A DNA stretch of 36,286 nucleotides, from assembly GCA_029884425.1 (NCBI GenBank), contig JAOUHV010000030.1:1-36286 (forward strand), written 5' to 3'. The notes beneath the pieces were generated by a model. That model did not search any database and had not been told where the DNA came from. It saw only the letters and a list, made by a program, of their open reading frames with translations. Position numbers and translations under genes: made by a program. This DNA comes from Gammaproteobacteria bacterium. Lineage in GTDB: Bacteria > Pseudomonadota > Gammaproteobacteria > S012-40. Below are positions 17,194 through 25,422 of the stretch, piece after piece (position 1 is the first letter of the stretch; each line of letters opens with the position of its first letter).

Positions 17194-20034
17194 TCAGGCC
17201 GAGGCCAGCTCTAACCGTTTTTCTAGCAGAGACGCCAAACAGCGCTTCACGTCGGCTGGAACAAATGGTTTTTCAATCACTGGTGCATCCATCTCAGTCA
17301 AGAAGCGAGCAATATTGGGACTCAGCGCATCACCGGTTACAAAAATAACCCGCGAAGCCATCGCCGGATATTGGGCAACAATCCTCCGATAAAGCCCCTC
17401 TCCATCCAATCCGGGCATGCGCAAGTCACTAATAATGGCATCGTAGTGATGATGAGAAATCAGGCCCAACGCAGACCAACCGTTTTCTGCATAATCGATG
17501 TGCGTCTTGTCATTGGCGAGAATATCGCCAAGCATGGAACTGATCTCCGGCTCATCATCGACAATCAACAGCCGAACATGTCCTGACGACACAACGTCCA
17601 CATTCGACACTACCGGCACATCCTCATCGTAGGCAATTTCAGCAATGGGCAATGCCACCGTAAATAAGGCGCCTCCTAACGTCGAACTCCCTACGTTAAT
17701 TTCACCACCATGGGCCTGGACAATACCAAGACTGATAGGCAGACCAACCCCGGTACCCACCCCCATCGGCTTGGTCGTGAAATAAGGTTCAAAAATACGG
17801 GAGCGAATCACCTCCGGCACGCCAGGGCCGCCGTCGGCCACACAAACATGAATCTGCGATCCCGCACGATGAGTACTGATCTCAAGTCGGCGGGGATAAG
17901 CTGTCTCTACAAGTGCCTGCTGCGCATTAACTATCAGATTGAGGAATACTTGATGGAGCTGATCAGCCGCAGCAGAAACCAAGGGCAAATCCGGAGTTAG
18001 CGCAACCTTCAAATCAATACCGCTGGTCTTCAACGCGTGCTGCTCAATATCAATCGCCATCATCACCAAATCATTGATCTGAACCGGGCGCTGGTCCTGA
18101 TCTTTCTGACGCGCCATCGCCAAAAAGGTACGAACAATGCGAACGCACCGCTCAGCTGCCTCTCGAATTTTGGTAATCGACTTGATGTTCTGCGTCTCAC
18201 TCAACTGCTCTTCGAGCATGATGGAGCGACCAACCACCACGGCAAGCGGATTATTAAGTTCGTGGGCAACATTGGCCAACAACGAGCCCATAGCATTGAG
18301 TTTTTCACTCTGGTGAAGAAGATCCCGTTGACGCCGTAACTCCTGCTCCGACTGTTTACGCTCAGTCAGGTCAACGATAAATGCGGTAATAATCAGGTCT
18401 TCACCTCGTCGAGAGGCCACAATGTTAAGCTCTACCGGAAACTCGCTGCCATCAACACGCATAGCGCTTAGTTCGACACGCTGACCAAGAATTTTTCCCT
18501 GCTGGCTCCGACAAAAGCGACTAAAACCTTGGCGATGTGCTTCACGCAGATGAGGAGGAATAATCAGATCCGTCATATTTTTGCCAAGAACGTCCTCAGC
18601 TCGATAACCAAAACATCTCTCGGCTTCTGGGTTGAATTCAATGATTTCGCAGCGCGTGTTTGCCGAAATAATGCACACAGGCGCGGCCTCGATAATGCCC
18701 GATTTCAGATGCTCGCTCTCCTCCAATTGGCGAAGGTGATGACTGGAGTTACGGAATGCACTATCGATGATCTTGGTTAGTGGCTGCCATAATTCGGGCA
18801 ATTTCGGCTGTGAAAAGTCATCCTTGTCAGCAACCTTATGAATATAACCAACCAGGGAAATGGCTGGACTAATAAACAATCGGCGCAACAGCCAGAGTGC
18901 GCCCAGGAAGGAGATGATGATCAAGAACAGGGTGGCTAAGTACGGAACCAATCGCGGCAATATCTGCCAAAAGAGATCGCCATCATCCACCGCATAAACC
19001 AAGGTCCAGGGAGTGCCACTGACTGGAAGCGCCAATAGATGGTGCCCATCTAAACTCTGGAACTCACCGCCATGATCACTGAGAATGACACGAGCCTCGC
19101 TGCTATCCAGCCAAGGAACCTGTTTCGTAAGTTCGATCAGTTTCTGTGGCGCCTCCGCCTCACCACTATCGGCAATAACCTGCCCTCCCTTGCTAATGAG
19201 CCAAAGTCGACCTGCTCGCAGATTAATATGGGACACAAAGTCATTGAACACCTCGAGCAGAATATCCGTACCGATAAGTCCGATGTATTTGCCATCGACA
19301 TAAACCGGTGCAACATGGGAAACCATCAACCCCTTGCCACCTGCATCGACATAAGGCTCGGACCAATGCGGCTCCCCCGTTGGATTGATAGCAGGATCAC
19401 TGTTTAATGCGATTTCGTATTTGAAATAATCTTCGACAAGAGCGCTGATCGAGGAATAGTTTTGCGCCAAAACCAAATCCGTCATCTGTACCCATGGGTA
19501 GATAGCGAGCAGATTCTTGTTACTCGAAAAAAAGTAACTCCAGACCAGCTGAGGATTAGTCTGATGACCCTCGCGCATGGAGGATGTCAGGTGAAAAATT
19601 CGCTCCAGTTCCTTTTCACTACCCCCACTCTGAAAATAGTCGGGCTTCGCAAGTATTTGCGGCGTAATACTCCTAAGGTTTGGATCCTCCGACGCAGACA
19701 TCGCAAAACCGCTGGGCGCACCGTTCACATTGGCAGATTTAAACAACTGCCGCTGTTGTTGCCAGTTATAGAGAACATAATCGTTCATGAACCGCTGCTT
19801 CAGACGAGCAACGTGATTTTCTGCCAGCTCGCCCGCAGTTGATGCCGAATGACCATAGATGTCCACATCGCTGGCTAGCTCCGCCAACAACTGCTGCTGA
19901 GCCTTGTTGTAGCTTTGGCTGGTCAATACCAAACAAGCCAGTAGCATCAACAGAGAACCACCAATCAAAATTTTCTGATAGCGTTTTGACAAGAGTATTA
20001 ACGTGGAGTTTTCCACTTTTTCTTCGGGCAACAT
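17194..20034 (-). CDS. Hybrid sensor histidine kinase (dCACHE-PAS-HisKA-HATPase-REC)
   Basis: 946 residues. It has TM1 at about 21-40, a periplasmic double-CACHE-like region (about 45-355, with HVAPVYVDGKYIGLIGTD), TM2 at 362-385, a linker, a PAS domain at about 440-560 (EIIEFNPEAERCFGY, VDGSEFPVEL), HisKA with ANVAHELNNPLAVVVG (His591), HATPase (NLIVNAQQAL, VADGGPGVP, GTGVGLPISLG) and a C-terminal receiver (LIVDDEPE, phospho-acceptor Asp870 in ISDLRMPG, K in IEKP). The CACHE region implies sensing of a small periplasmic ligand. Its start lies six bases after the stop of the OmpR-type regulator, so they form one operon. No Hpt domain is visible, so the receiver may modulate the kinase itself. 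Confidence 0.93.
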   Translation of the reverse strand: MLPEEKVENSTLILLSKRYQKILIGGSLLMLLACLVLTSQSYNKAQQQLLAELASDVDIYGHSASTAGELAENHVARLKQRFMNDYVLYNWQQQRQLFKSANVNGAPSGFAMSASEDPNLRSITPQILAKPDYFQSGGSEKELERIFHLTSSMREGHQTNPQLVWSYFFSSNKNLLAIYPWVQMTDLVLAQNYSSISALVEDYFKYEIALNSDPAINPTGEPHWSEPYVDAGGKGLMVSHVAPVYVDGKYIGLIGTDILLEVFNDFVSHINLRAGRLWLISKGGQVIADSGEAEAPQKLIELTKQVPWLDSSEARVILSDHGGEFQSLDGHHLLALPVSGTPWTLVYAVDDGDLFWQILPRLVPYLATLFLIIISFLGALWLLRRLFISPAISLVGYIHKVADKDDFSQPKLPELWQPLTKIIDSAFRNSSHHLRQLEESEHLKSGIIEAAPVCIISANTRCEIIEFNPEAERCFGYRAEDVLGKNMTDLIIPPHLREAHRQGFSRFCRSQQGKILGQRVELSAMRVDGSEFPVELNIVASRRGEDLIITAFIVDLTERKQSEQELRRQRDLLHQSEKLNAMGSLLANVAHELNNPLAVVVGRSIMLEEQLSETQNIKSITKIREAAERCVRIVRTFLAMARQKDQDQRPVQINDLVMMAIDIEQHALKTSGIDLKVALTPDLPLVSAAADQLHQVFLNLIVNAQQALVETAYPRRLEISTHRAGSQIHVCVADGGPGVPEVIRSRIFEPYFTTKPMGVGTGVGLPISLGIVQAHGGEINVGSSTLGGALFTVALPIAEIAYDEDVPVVSNVDVVSSGHVRLLIVDDEPEISSMLGDILANDKTHIDYAENGWSALGLISHHHYDAIISDLRMPGLDGEGLYRRIVAQYPAMASRVIFVTGDALSPNIARFLTEMDAPVIEKPFVPADVKRCLASLLEKRLELASA

Positions 20035-20040
20035 TGAAAA

Positions 20041-20763
20041 TCACTCTTCGCAAACAAAAAGGTATCCGGCGTTTCTAATAGTTTTAATCACTTGGGGCTT
20101 ACTAGGATCGGGCTCGATCTTTTTCCGCAACCGGGTAATGCGGATATCAATACTGCGATCAAACGGATCCCAGTCGCGATGTTGTGTGAGGTTAAGCAGG
20201 CGCTCGCGAGAGAGTGCTTTATTGGGATTTTCGGCAAACGCTTTTAGCGTGTCATATTCGCTACTGGTGATAGTGATCTCTTCGCTTTCCAACGTGGTCA
20301 GACGATGACGCTCCAGATCAAGCAAACAGAGACCAAAACGTACAATATTTTTGTCTTTGGCCTGTTTCTGAGCAACAGCAGAAGATACATCAGCTTGACC
20401 ACGACGTAATACACTTTTCACTCGAGCCAGGAGCTCTCGTGGATCAAACGGTTTAACAACATAATCATCTGCGCCAATTTCAAGTCCCAGCACTTTATCC
20501 ATCGTTTCACCTGCTGCAGTCAGCATGATAATACCGATGTTGTAGTGTTCTCGTAGATGCCTAGCCAGACTCAAACCATCCTCCCCCGGCATCCTCACGT
20601 CGAGTAATGCCAGATCAACAGAATGTTGACTTATGATCTCGCGCGCCTGTGCGGCACTGGCTGCACTGTGAATAACATACCCATGCCCTTGCAGATACTC
20701 CTCCAGCATCTCACGCACGCCGGATTCGTCATCAGTAATTAGTATACGTTTTGGATTGTTCAT
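20041..20763 (-). CDS. OmpR/PhoB-family response regulator
   Basis: 240 residues from ATG 20763 (MNNPKRILITDDESG); a TTG at 20772 would add three. The receiver domain at 1-120 has DD at 11-12, phospho-acceptor Asp55 in LALLDVRMPGEDG, Thr in MLTAAGE and Lys in YVVKPFDPRELL. The C-terminal winged helix at about 145-235 has SSEYDTLKAFAENPNKALSR, RDWDPFDRSIDIRITRLRKK and IKTIRNAGYLF. It binds DNA to control target promoters after phosphorylation by the kinase immediately downstream. It is the first gene of the operon. No target operator was identified. Confidence 0.95.
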   Translation of the reverse strand: MNNPKRILITDDESGVREMLEEYLQGHGYVIHSAASAAQAREIISQHSVDLALLDVRMPGEDGLSLARHLREHYNIGIIMLTAAGETMDKVLGLEIGADDYVVKPFDPRELLARVKSVLRRGQADVSSAVAQKQAKDKNIVRFGLCLLDLERHRLTTLESEEITITSSEYDTLKAFAENPNKALSRERLLNLTQHRDWDPFDRSIDIRITRLRKKIEPDPSKPQVIKTIRNAGYLFVCEE

Positions 20764-21148
20764 GGCCGTCAAATCACCATGGTCATTGCAGAAGACCGAC
20801 CGTTTTCATTTTGTACAAAGTCCACACTTTCTCCCACCTTCCCACCGGTTTACGCTGGCAGAACCTCACCAGCCCAGAACGTTTGGCTGCCGCCATTGTA
20901 GCAAAAAACGGCTTGCCGACTTTTGATACTACAAGTTCCATTCCCAGGAAAACTGTCCTGCCAAAGCAAAAGTTTGAAGCATTTACCCAAATCCTCCCAA
21001 ACACAACACCTTGAAGCCCCCCTCCGGCCGGTCCAGGCTACCCCAACCACCTCCTGCCCGATTATGTCCCGACATTTCTTGACTGTTTTGCTCCGCGCTT
21101 GGTATTGTCCCACCGAATTATTCAAGTATTACTACCAAGGACTTTCAC
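20764..21148. other. Intergenic region between divergent genes
   Basis: 385 bases with no convincing gene. It holds the promoter of the V4R-like gene at its right end (21079-21108) and presumably the minus-strand promoter of the regulator-kinase operon at its left end, where no clear hexamer pair was found. Short open frames here have no recognisable protein character. Confidence 0.6.
21079..21108 (+). promoter_or_regulatory. Sigma-70-like promoter of the V4R-like gene
   Basis: TTGACT (21079-21084), 18-base spacer, TATTGT (21103-21108). The same hexamers and spacer length are preserved in the truncated duplicate at 15706-15735 although the spacer sequences differ, which supports function by conservation. 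Confidence 0.6.
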
Positions 21149-21619
21149 ATGAGCAGCACCTCGTTTCGCAAAGAACTGGGAGATTTCAACAGCATTGTTT
21201 GCTTTCGCTCCATTGTCACTGGTCTGGAAACCATCATGGGCAAAGATGCGGCCAGAGGTAATTTAATCCGCGCCGGGCGCCTGCGCGGCATCCAGGTCGC
21301 CAAGGATCTGGGTCTTAGCCAAACCAGCATGGACATGCAGGAGTGGGTGAAGCTGGTAGCCAATGTGTTGGGGAAAAATGGCACCCGCCTGTGCAGACTG
21401 GAGCGAATTGAAACCATCGACCAAGGGTACCGCGCCTATCTGACCGAAACCATTTGTTCTGCTGGTGAAGAAAGCGGCTCGGATCAGTTGCTGTCGTTTA
21501 CTCTGGGCGCTGTTCAGGGCGCGATTGAGGAAGCCACCGGTCATCGCCTGCATGGCGTGCAGGTCGGCAGCGTGCTGCGCGGCGACGAGTATGACATCGT
21601 CGATTTTGAAATTCGTTAA
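21149..21619 (+). CDS. V4R-like small protein, function unknown
   Basis: 156 residues, soluble, no signal peptide. The C-terminal half (TETICSAGEESGSDQLLSFT, then LGAVQGAIEEATGHRLHGVQ and VLRGDEYDIVDFEI) resembles the end of 4-vinyl-reductase (V4R)-type small-ligand domains: a Gly-rich helix, then a strand pair ending in F-E. Canonical metal-binding Cys residues of V4R are not obvious; Cys100 and two others are present. I cannot assign a ligand. The gene stands alone between a promoter and a strong terminator. A second copy once existed at 15777. A close family of similar proteins in cyanobacteria is my recollection, not something shown here. Confidence 0.6.
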   Translation: MSSTSFRKELGDFNSIVCFRSIVTGLETIMGKDAARGNLIRAGRLRGIQVAKDLGLSQTSMDMQEWVKLVANVLGKNGTRLCRLERIETIDQGYRAYLTETICSAGEESGSDQLLSFTLGAVQGAIEEATGHRLHGVQVGSVLRGDEYDIVDFEIR

Positions 21620-21631
21620 ATTTCGAGCAAC

Positions 21632-21661
21632 AAAAAAGGCAGGAATCATCCTGCCTTTTTG
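21632..21661. terminator. Bidirectional terminator between convergent genes
   Basis: AGGCAGGA (21637-21644), loop ATCA, TCCTGCCT (21649-21656), flanked by an A-run on the left and a T-run on the right. It serves the V4R-like gene on plus and can serve the DUF2058 gene on minus, though it overlaps that gene's end closely. Confidence 0.88.
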
Positions 21662-21663
21662 CT

Positions 21664-22212
21664 TTACCACATCAGATCATCAGGGATCTGGTAGTTCGCG
21701 TAAGGATCGTCGTCCTGTTTCTCTTCGTGCTGGACAGAGTCACAATACAAAACACAGCCCTCATCTCGCTGGCGGATTTTTTCCGCAATCACTGTCGGCA
21801 CCAGCTCAACACGCTGATCCAGTTTGACGATGGCCAATTGTCCCTTGGCTAGCTGCGCCTGGAAGGTGGCGGTCACGTAGACTCGATCAACTTTTCCGCC
21901 ATTGTTGAAATTATAGGCCACGTCGCCGTCGCGATTTTTGATGCGATGCTGTTCGATCAGTTGGCGAATTTGCGCAGCGATGGCCCGGCGCTCGATCTCC
22001 GCCTTTTGCTGACGGTTCAATTCGCGATCCCTGGCCTCCTTTTCGGCCTGGGCCTGTTGCGCCAACAAGGCCGCCTCACTCAACTGTGGCGCTTTGTTCT
22101 TGCCTTTGTCCGCCTGCTTGCGTGACTGGTGCTTCTCGCGGCTGATCTGCTTCGCTTTGTTGGTGTCAACCAAGCCGCTTTTTTTCAGCTGATCAAATAA
22201 TGAACCGGCCAT
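21664..22212 (-). CDS. DUF2058 family protein (YaiL-like)
   Basis: 182 residues from ATG 22212, preceded by AGGAG five bases upstream; a GTG at 22218 is inside that site. The N-terminus AGSLFDQLKKSGLVDTNKAKQ and the following very basic Lys/Gln/Arg helix are characteristic of DUF2058, annotated in some genomes as nucleoprotein/polynucleotide-associated enzyme. Then come a long charged coiled coil (about 25-105) and a small globular end (VAYNFNNGGKVDRVYVTATF, then LVPTVIAEKIRQRD). The basic character suggests RNA or DNA contact, but the function is unproven. Single-gene transcript between two terminators. Confidence 0.85.
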   Translation of the reverse strand: MAGSLFDQLKKSGLVDTNKAKQISREKHQSRKQADKGKNKAPQLSEAALLAQQAQAEKEARDRELNRQQKAEIERRAIAAQIRQLIEQHRIKNRDGDVAYNFNNGGKVDRVYVTATFQAQLAKGQLAIVKLDQRVELVPTVIAEKIRQRDEGCVLYCDSVQHEEKQDDDPYANYQIPDDLMW

Positions 22213-22274
22213 GGGCACTCCTGAGTCTGTTCGTAGAAATAGGCGCTATTTTACCCCATTCCCGGGCAGAAACG

Positions 22275-22303
22275 AAAAAGGCCGACGTAATGTCGGCCTT
22301 TTT
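22275..22303 (-). terminator. Terminator after the delta-carbonic anhydrase gene
   Basis: Seven GC-rich pairs GGCCGAC/GTCGGCC (22280-22286, 22292-22298) extended by five A-T pairs, loop GTAAT. On minus the stem ends in a T-run. It lies 19 bases past the stop of the carbonic anhydrase-like gene. Confidence 0.9.
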
Positions 22304-22321
22304 GCCAGTGTCTGCTAAATC

Positions 22322-23173
22322 TTATTTGATTTCAGACAGCAGCTTTGGATTGGTTACCAGCTTTCTTACACCGTGAGCGTGATCTTCTTTGAAGTCATTC
22401 GCTTTACACCACTCGCCAACACTGTTGATGTCGACTTTAGCGCACTGTGGGCGAACGCTCCAGGTAACCTGCAGTGGAGAGCAGGACTGCTCGGAGTACT
22501 TAGGACCAGTGGTTGAACCCAGGAACTCAACAGGCTTGCCAGTACCCGTCGGCAGAGCCTTTGGCTGGTGGTAGCCCTTAACAACGTTACCGTCGTAGTC
22601 CAGTTCGTTGAAGTTCAGTGCACTCTTGTCATTAACCAGCGTGAACACCTGAGTTTCTACACGCAGGTTGGGGTTTGCACAGCTGTCAGACAAGCAAGAA
22701 CCCAGACCGGCGCCTGGTTTAACGTCACATGAAGAGTGTACCCAGTGAACTTCGATGGTGTCGCCAGGCTTCAGCTCGCCGTGCGCACCTTTACAAATGG
22801 CGTCTTTGGTAGGAGCCATTTCTTCTTTGCTCAGCTCTTTGCTGATACCGCACTGGTAACCACTTTCATAACCGTGACCGTCGCCTTCGCCAGCATAGAT
22901 GGCAAATGCTTTGGATTTGTGCTCGGCATTTTTGTGGAAGTGGATGTTACACAGATTCATTTCGCTGGATTTTGGCGCAAGAGAAAAAACGCGCTTGTTT
23001 TCACCGGCAATGCTGTCGATGTCGCGAGGAGTTTGTGGACCAAAACCCACGCACGCTTCACCGCTCGCAGCGTGAGCGTCATGCCCCCCATGACCCTCCG
23101 CAGCAAATGAATTCATCGCAACCATGCCCAGTGCCAAGGCAACGCCAGTACGGGCAATACTTCCTAGTTTCAT
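22322..23173 (-). CDS. Exported delta-class carbonic anhydrase-like protein
   Basis: 283 residues with a Sec signal peptide (KLGSIARTGVALALGMVAMNSFA) and a His-rich mature start (EGHGGHDAHA). The core motif MNLCNIHFHKNAEHKSKAF carries Cys75, His78, His80 and His85, matching the HxH...H zinc-ligand pattern of delta-class carbonic anhydrases known from diatoms such as Thalassiosira. IEVHWVHSSCDV adds two more His and a Cys. Nine or more Cys suggest disulfides, consistent with a periplasmic enzyme. The likely role is CO2/bicarbonate interconversion at the cell surface. The class assignment is from motif recognition only. The ATG at 23173 has AGGGGGA upstream. A 22-base palindrome lies just upstream. 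Confidence 0.8.
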   Translation of the reverse strand: MKLGSIARTGVALALGMVAMNSFAAEGHGGHDAHAASGEACVGFGPQTPRDIDSIAGENKRVFSLAPKSSEMNLCNIHFHKNAEHKSKAFAIYAGEGDGHGYESGYQCGISKELSKEEMAPTKDAICKGAHGELKPGDTIEVHWVHSSCDVKPGAGLGSCLSDSCANPNLRVETQVFTLVNDKSALNFNELDYDGNVVKGYHQPKALPTGTGKPVEFLGSTTGPKYSEQSCSPLQVTWSVRPQCAKVDINSVGEWCKANDFKEDHAHGVRKLVTNPKLLSEIK

Positions 23174-23223
23174 CGGGATCCCCCTAATTATTGTGTTTAA
23201 GTATCGAACCTATCCAAATTTTC

Positions 23224-23245
23224 TTGGTCAAACTCGTTTGATCAA
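23224..23245. promoter_or_regulatory. Operator-like palindrome upstream of the carbonic anhydrase gene
   Basis: TTGGTCAAAC and GTTTGATCAA are inverted arms of ten bases with one mismatch, separated by two bases (TC). The site is 51-72 bases ahead of the carbonic anhydrase start in an AT-rich intergenic region. The two-base centre is too tight for a useful RNA hairpin, so a dimeric regulator site is more likely. The binding protein is unknown. Confidence 0.45.
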
Positions 23246-23380
23246 AAAAATGATTCCATAATATAGAGTAACGTTTATAGCGCATCGTGTTGCGCGTGTC
23301 TAACTGTTATTACGATTTTATAAAGGCAAATTGACAAGCTAAAACTAATGCTTAACCACACTAGTGACATAAACTCGACG

Positions 23381-25342
23381 CTACCTACCCGAACTCAATT
23401 TTGGTACGGTAAACCAAAACAGGGTTCCTTCCGTTGGAGCACTTTCGACACCAATTTGCCCGCCATTCATGTGGACAAATTCGCTGCAAAGTATTAATCC
23501 CAGCCCCGTGCCGACCTCGTTTTCAGTTCCAGGTAGCGACACCGGCTTGGTGTCTGCTCTAAACAGCGATTGCTGCACCGCCGGTGATATCCCGACACCA
23601 CTGTCCTTTACCTGGATACGCCAATGGTCCTCCTGCTCATTGATCGTCACGCATATATCGCCCCCAGCAAACGAATATTTAATCGCATTCCCTAATAGAT
23701 TGCGTATAACCAAACTGATCATTTTTCGATCAGCATATACATTGGCAGATAACACCCCATCCCGGGTCAACGTTATACCCTTGGCCGCTGCTTGCGAACC
23801 CAAAAAGCCAAACACCTCCGTCACAATTTCCGTCACATCAAACCACTGAGGCTGACAACGAAGATCGCCACGCTGCGTTCGTGCCCACATAAACAGCTGA
23901 TCTAAAAAGTCTGAAGTAGTCCGCACCGTAGTACGTACGGTTTCCAGAGTGTCATCGGTCATGTCCTTGCTGGAAATGACCAAGGTGGAAAACAAGGTGT
24001 TTAAGCCCCCAATGGGGCCTTTCAAATCATGGCCGACAATCGATAAAAATTTGTCCTTGGTGGCATTGGCCTGCTTCAATTCGATCGTACGCAACTGAAC
24101 CTGTTGTTCAAGATCCTCCGCATACCGCGAAGTCGTTTCCAGCAATTTGTTTTTTGCGCTTTCCGCCTCAACGCGCGCAATGCGCAAACGATCCGCCAAG
24201 GCAAGCGACAGCAGCACTGCATCCACCAGCATGCCAAAATCAACCGCGTGATAAGTGAAAAACGTAAATGGTATGAAGCCTAATACCGTCAATGCCGTCA
24301 CAAATGAACCGATAAATCCCGCCAGGGCGGCGGTAAGAAAATACCGCGCGGCGGCATTTCCCTGAAACAGCGAAATCCATCCCAGCACCAACGCTGTCGG
24401 CGTATACAACACCACCCAAATGATGGAGGTTTGTACCTGTAAGCTGTACCCACCCACCATAGGCGTGAGTAAAAACGATAGTACCGCCAACACGGCAATG
24501 ATTTTAACGGCACGAAATCCCTGTGGCATTTTTTCCCGCAGTTGCAAAAACTGCGTACAAAAATACAAACCTGAAAAAACAAAAATATAAATAAAAATAG
24601 CGTGCGCCCAATTACCCCAAACAGGCGAATCAGGCCATAGCAGCGCGTAGGTGTAACCGTTGTAGGTGGAATGCATGACCAGAAAGCTAAACAGATAGCC
24701 TGAATACGCCGCGTAGACACTTTCCCGTACAGAAAAAAACAGCACCAGGTTATACAGCAGCAAAGCCGCAATTGCGCCATACACCACGCCGATGTACAGG
24801 CGCTGATCCGCATCTGCCGCGTGAAATGCGCCAGGCTCCCACAGCTCAAGATTAACCACGTAGGGGTCCACCGTCTGAGTACGGATGATCAGCCTGCTCG
24901 TCCCCGATGGAATATCCAGTTGAAAATTAATTTTATGGTGCGAAATGGCTCGAGATGAAAACGGGAGCGTATCCCCCCCGTGTATCTGTATCAGTTTGCC
25001 CAACGGTGACTGGTAGTAGATCGAGACCTTGTCCAGCCAGGTCGGATCAACCACCAACAAACGGCGCAGCACATGCGGTTGCGGATTATGCAGTAAAACA
25101 CCAAACCAGTGAGCGGCATCGCTAAATCCAAAATTCGCCGTCGACTGTTTCAACTCAGCTCGTGAAGCGAACTCGGACACAACATCGGCTGCAGTCAGAT
25201 TCTGGGTTTTGTCCTCCAGCATCCATGCCTTGGGCAATACATCGACAAAATCCCCCGAAACATCAACAATCGATTCAGCGGATGCGGCAATGGAGAACAC
25301 AAACAAACCAACACACAGCGCGGCACGCGCACACCACCTCAA
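23381..25342 (-). CDS. 7TMR-DISM sensor histidine kinase
   Basis: 653 residues. The signal peptide (1-22) is followed by a periplasmic jelly-roll 7TMR-DISMED2-type domain (about 30-165, with DAAHWFGVLLHNPQPH and LIIRTQTVDPYVVNLELWEP), seven membrane helices (about 183-385), a coiled coil (385-428), HisKA with FLSIVGHDLKGPIGGL (His438) and a HATPase with NLLGNAIKYSF, VKDSGVGIS and GTGLGLILCSEFVHMNGG. The extracellular domain probably binds a carbohydrate or similar ligand. No response regulator is adjacent, so it is an orphan kinase. It lies downstream of no obvious operon partner; the antiporter gene upstream is separated by about 80 bases. Confidence 0.93.
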   Translation of the reverse strand: MRWCARAALCVGLFVFSIAASAESIVDVSGDFVDVLPKAWMLEDKTQNLTAADVVSEFASRAELKQSTANFGFSDAAHWFGVLLHNPQPHVLRRLLVVDPTWLDKVSIYYQSPLGKLIQIHGGDTLPFSSRAISHHKINFQLDIPSGTSRLIIRTQTVDPYVVNLELWEPGAFHAADADQRLYIGVVYGAIAALLLYNLVLFFSVRESVYAAYSGYLFSFLVMHSTYNGYTYALLWPDSPVWGNWAHAIFIYIFVFSGLYFCTQFLQLREKMPQGFRAVKIIAVLAVLSFLLTPMVGGYSLQVQTSIIWVVLYTPTALVLGWISLFQGNAAARYFLTAALAGFIGSFVTALTVLGFIPFTFFTYHAVDFGMLVDAVLLSLALADRLRIARVEAESAKNKLLETTSRYAEDLEQQVQLRTIELKQANATKDKFLSIVGHDLKGPIGGLNTLFSTLVISSKDMTDDTLETVRTTVRTTSDFLDQLFMWARTQRGDLRCQPQWFDVTEIVTEVFGFLGSQAAAKGITLTRDGVLSANVYADRKMISLVIRNLLGNAIKYSFAGGDICVTINEQEDHWRIQVKDSGVGISPAVQQSLFRADTKPVSLPGTENEVGTGLGLILCSEFVHMNGGQIGVESAPTEGTLFWFTVPKLSSGR

Positions 25343-25422
25343 ATCAATTCACTCCTTTGTTTTGATCACCCACTCAGATCTGCGCCCGATTCTTTGCCAC
25401 GCACAACATCTATGCCCTTGGT

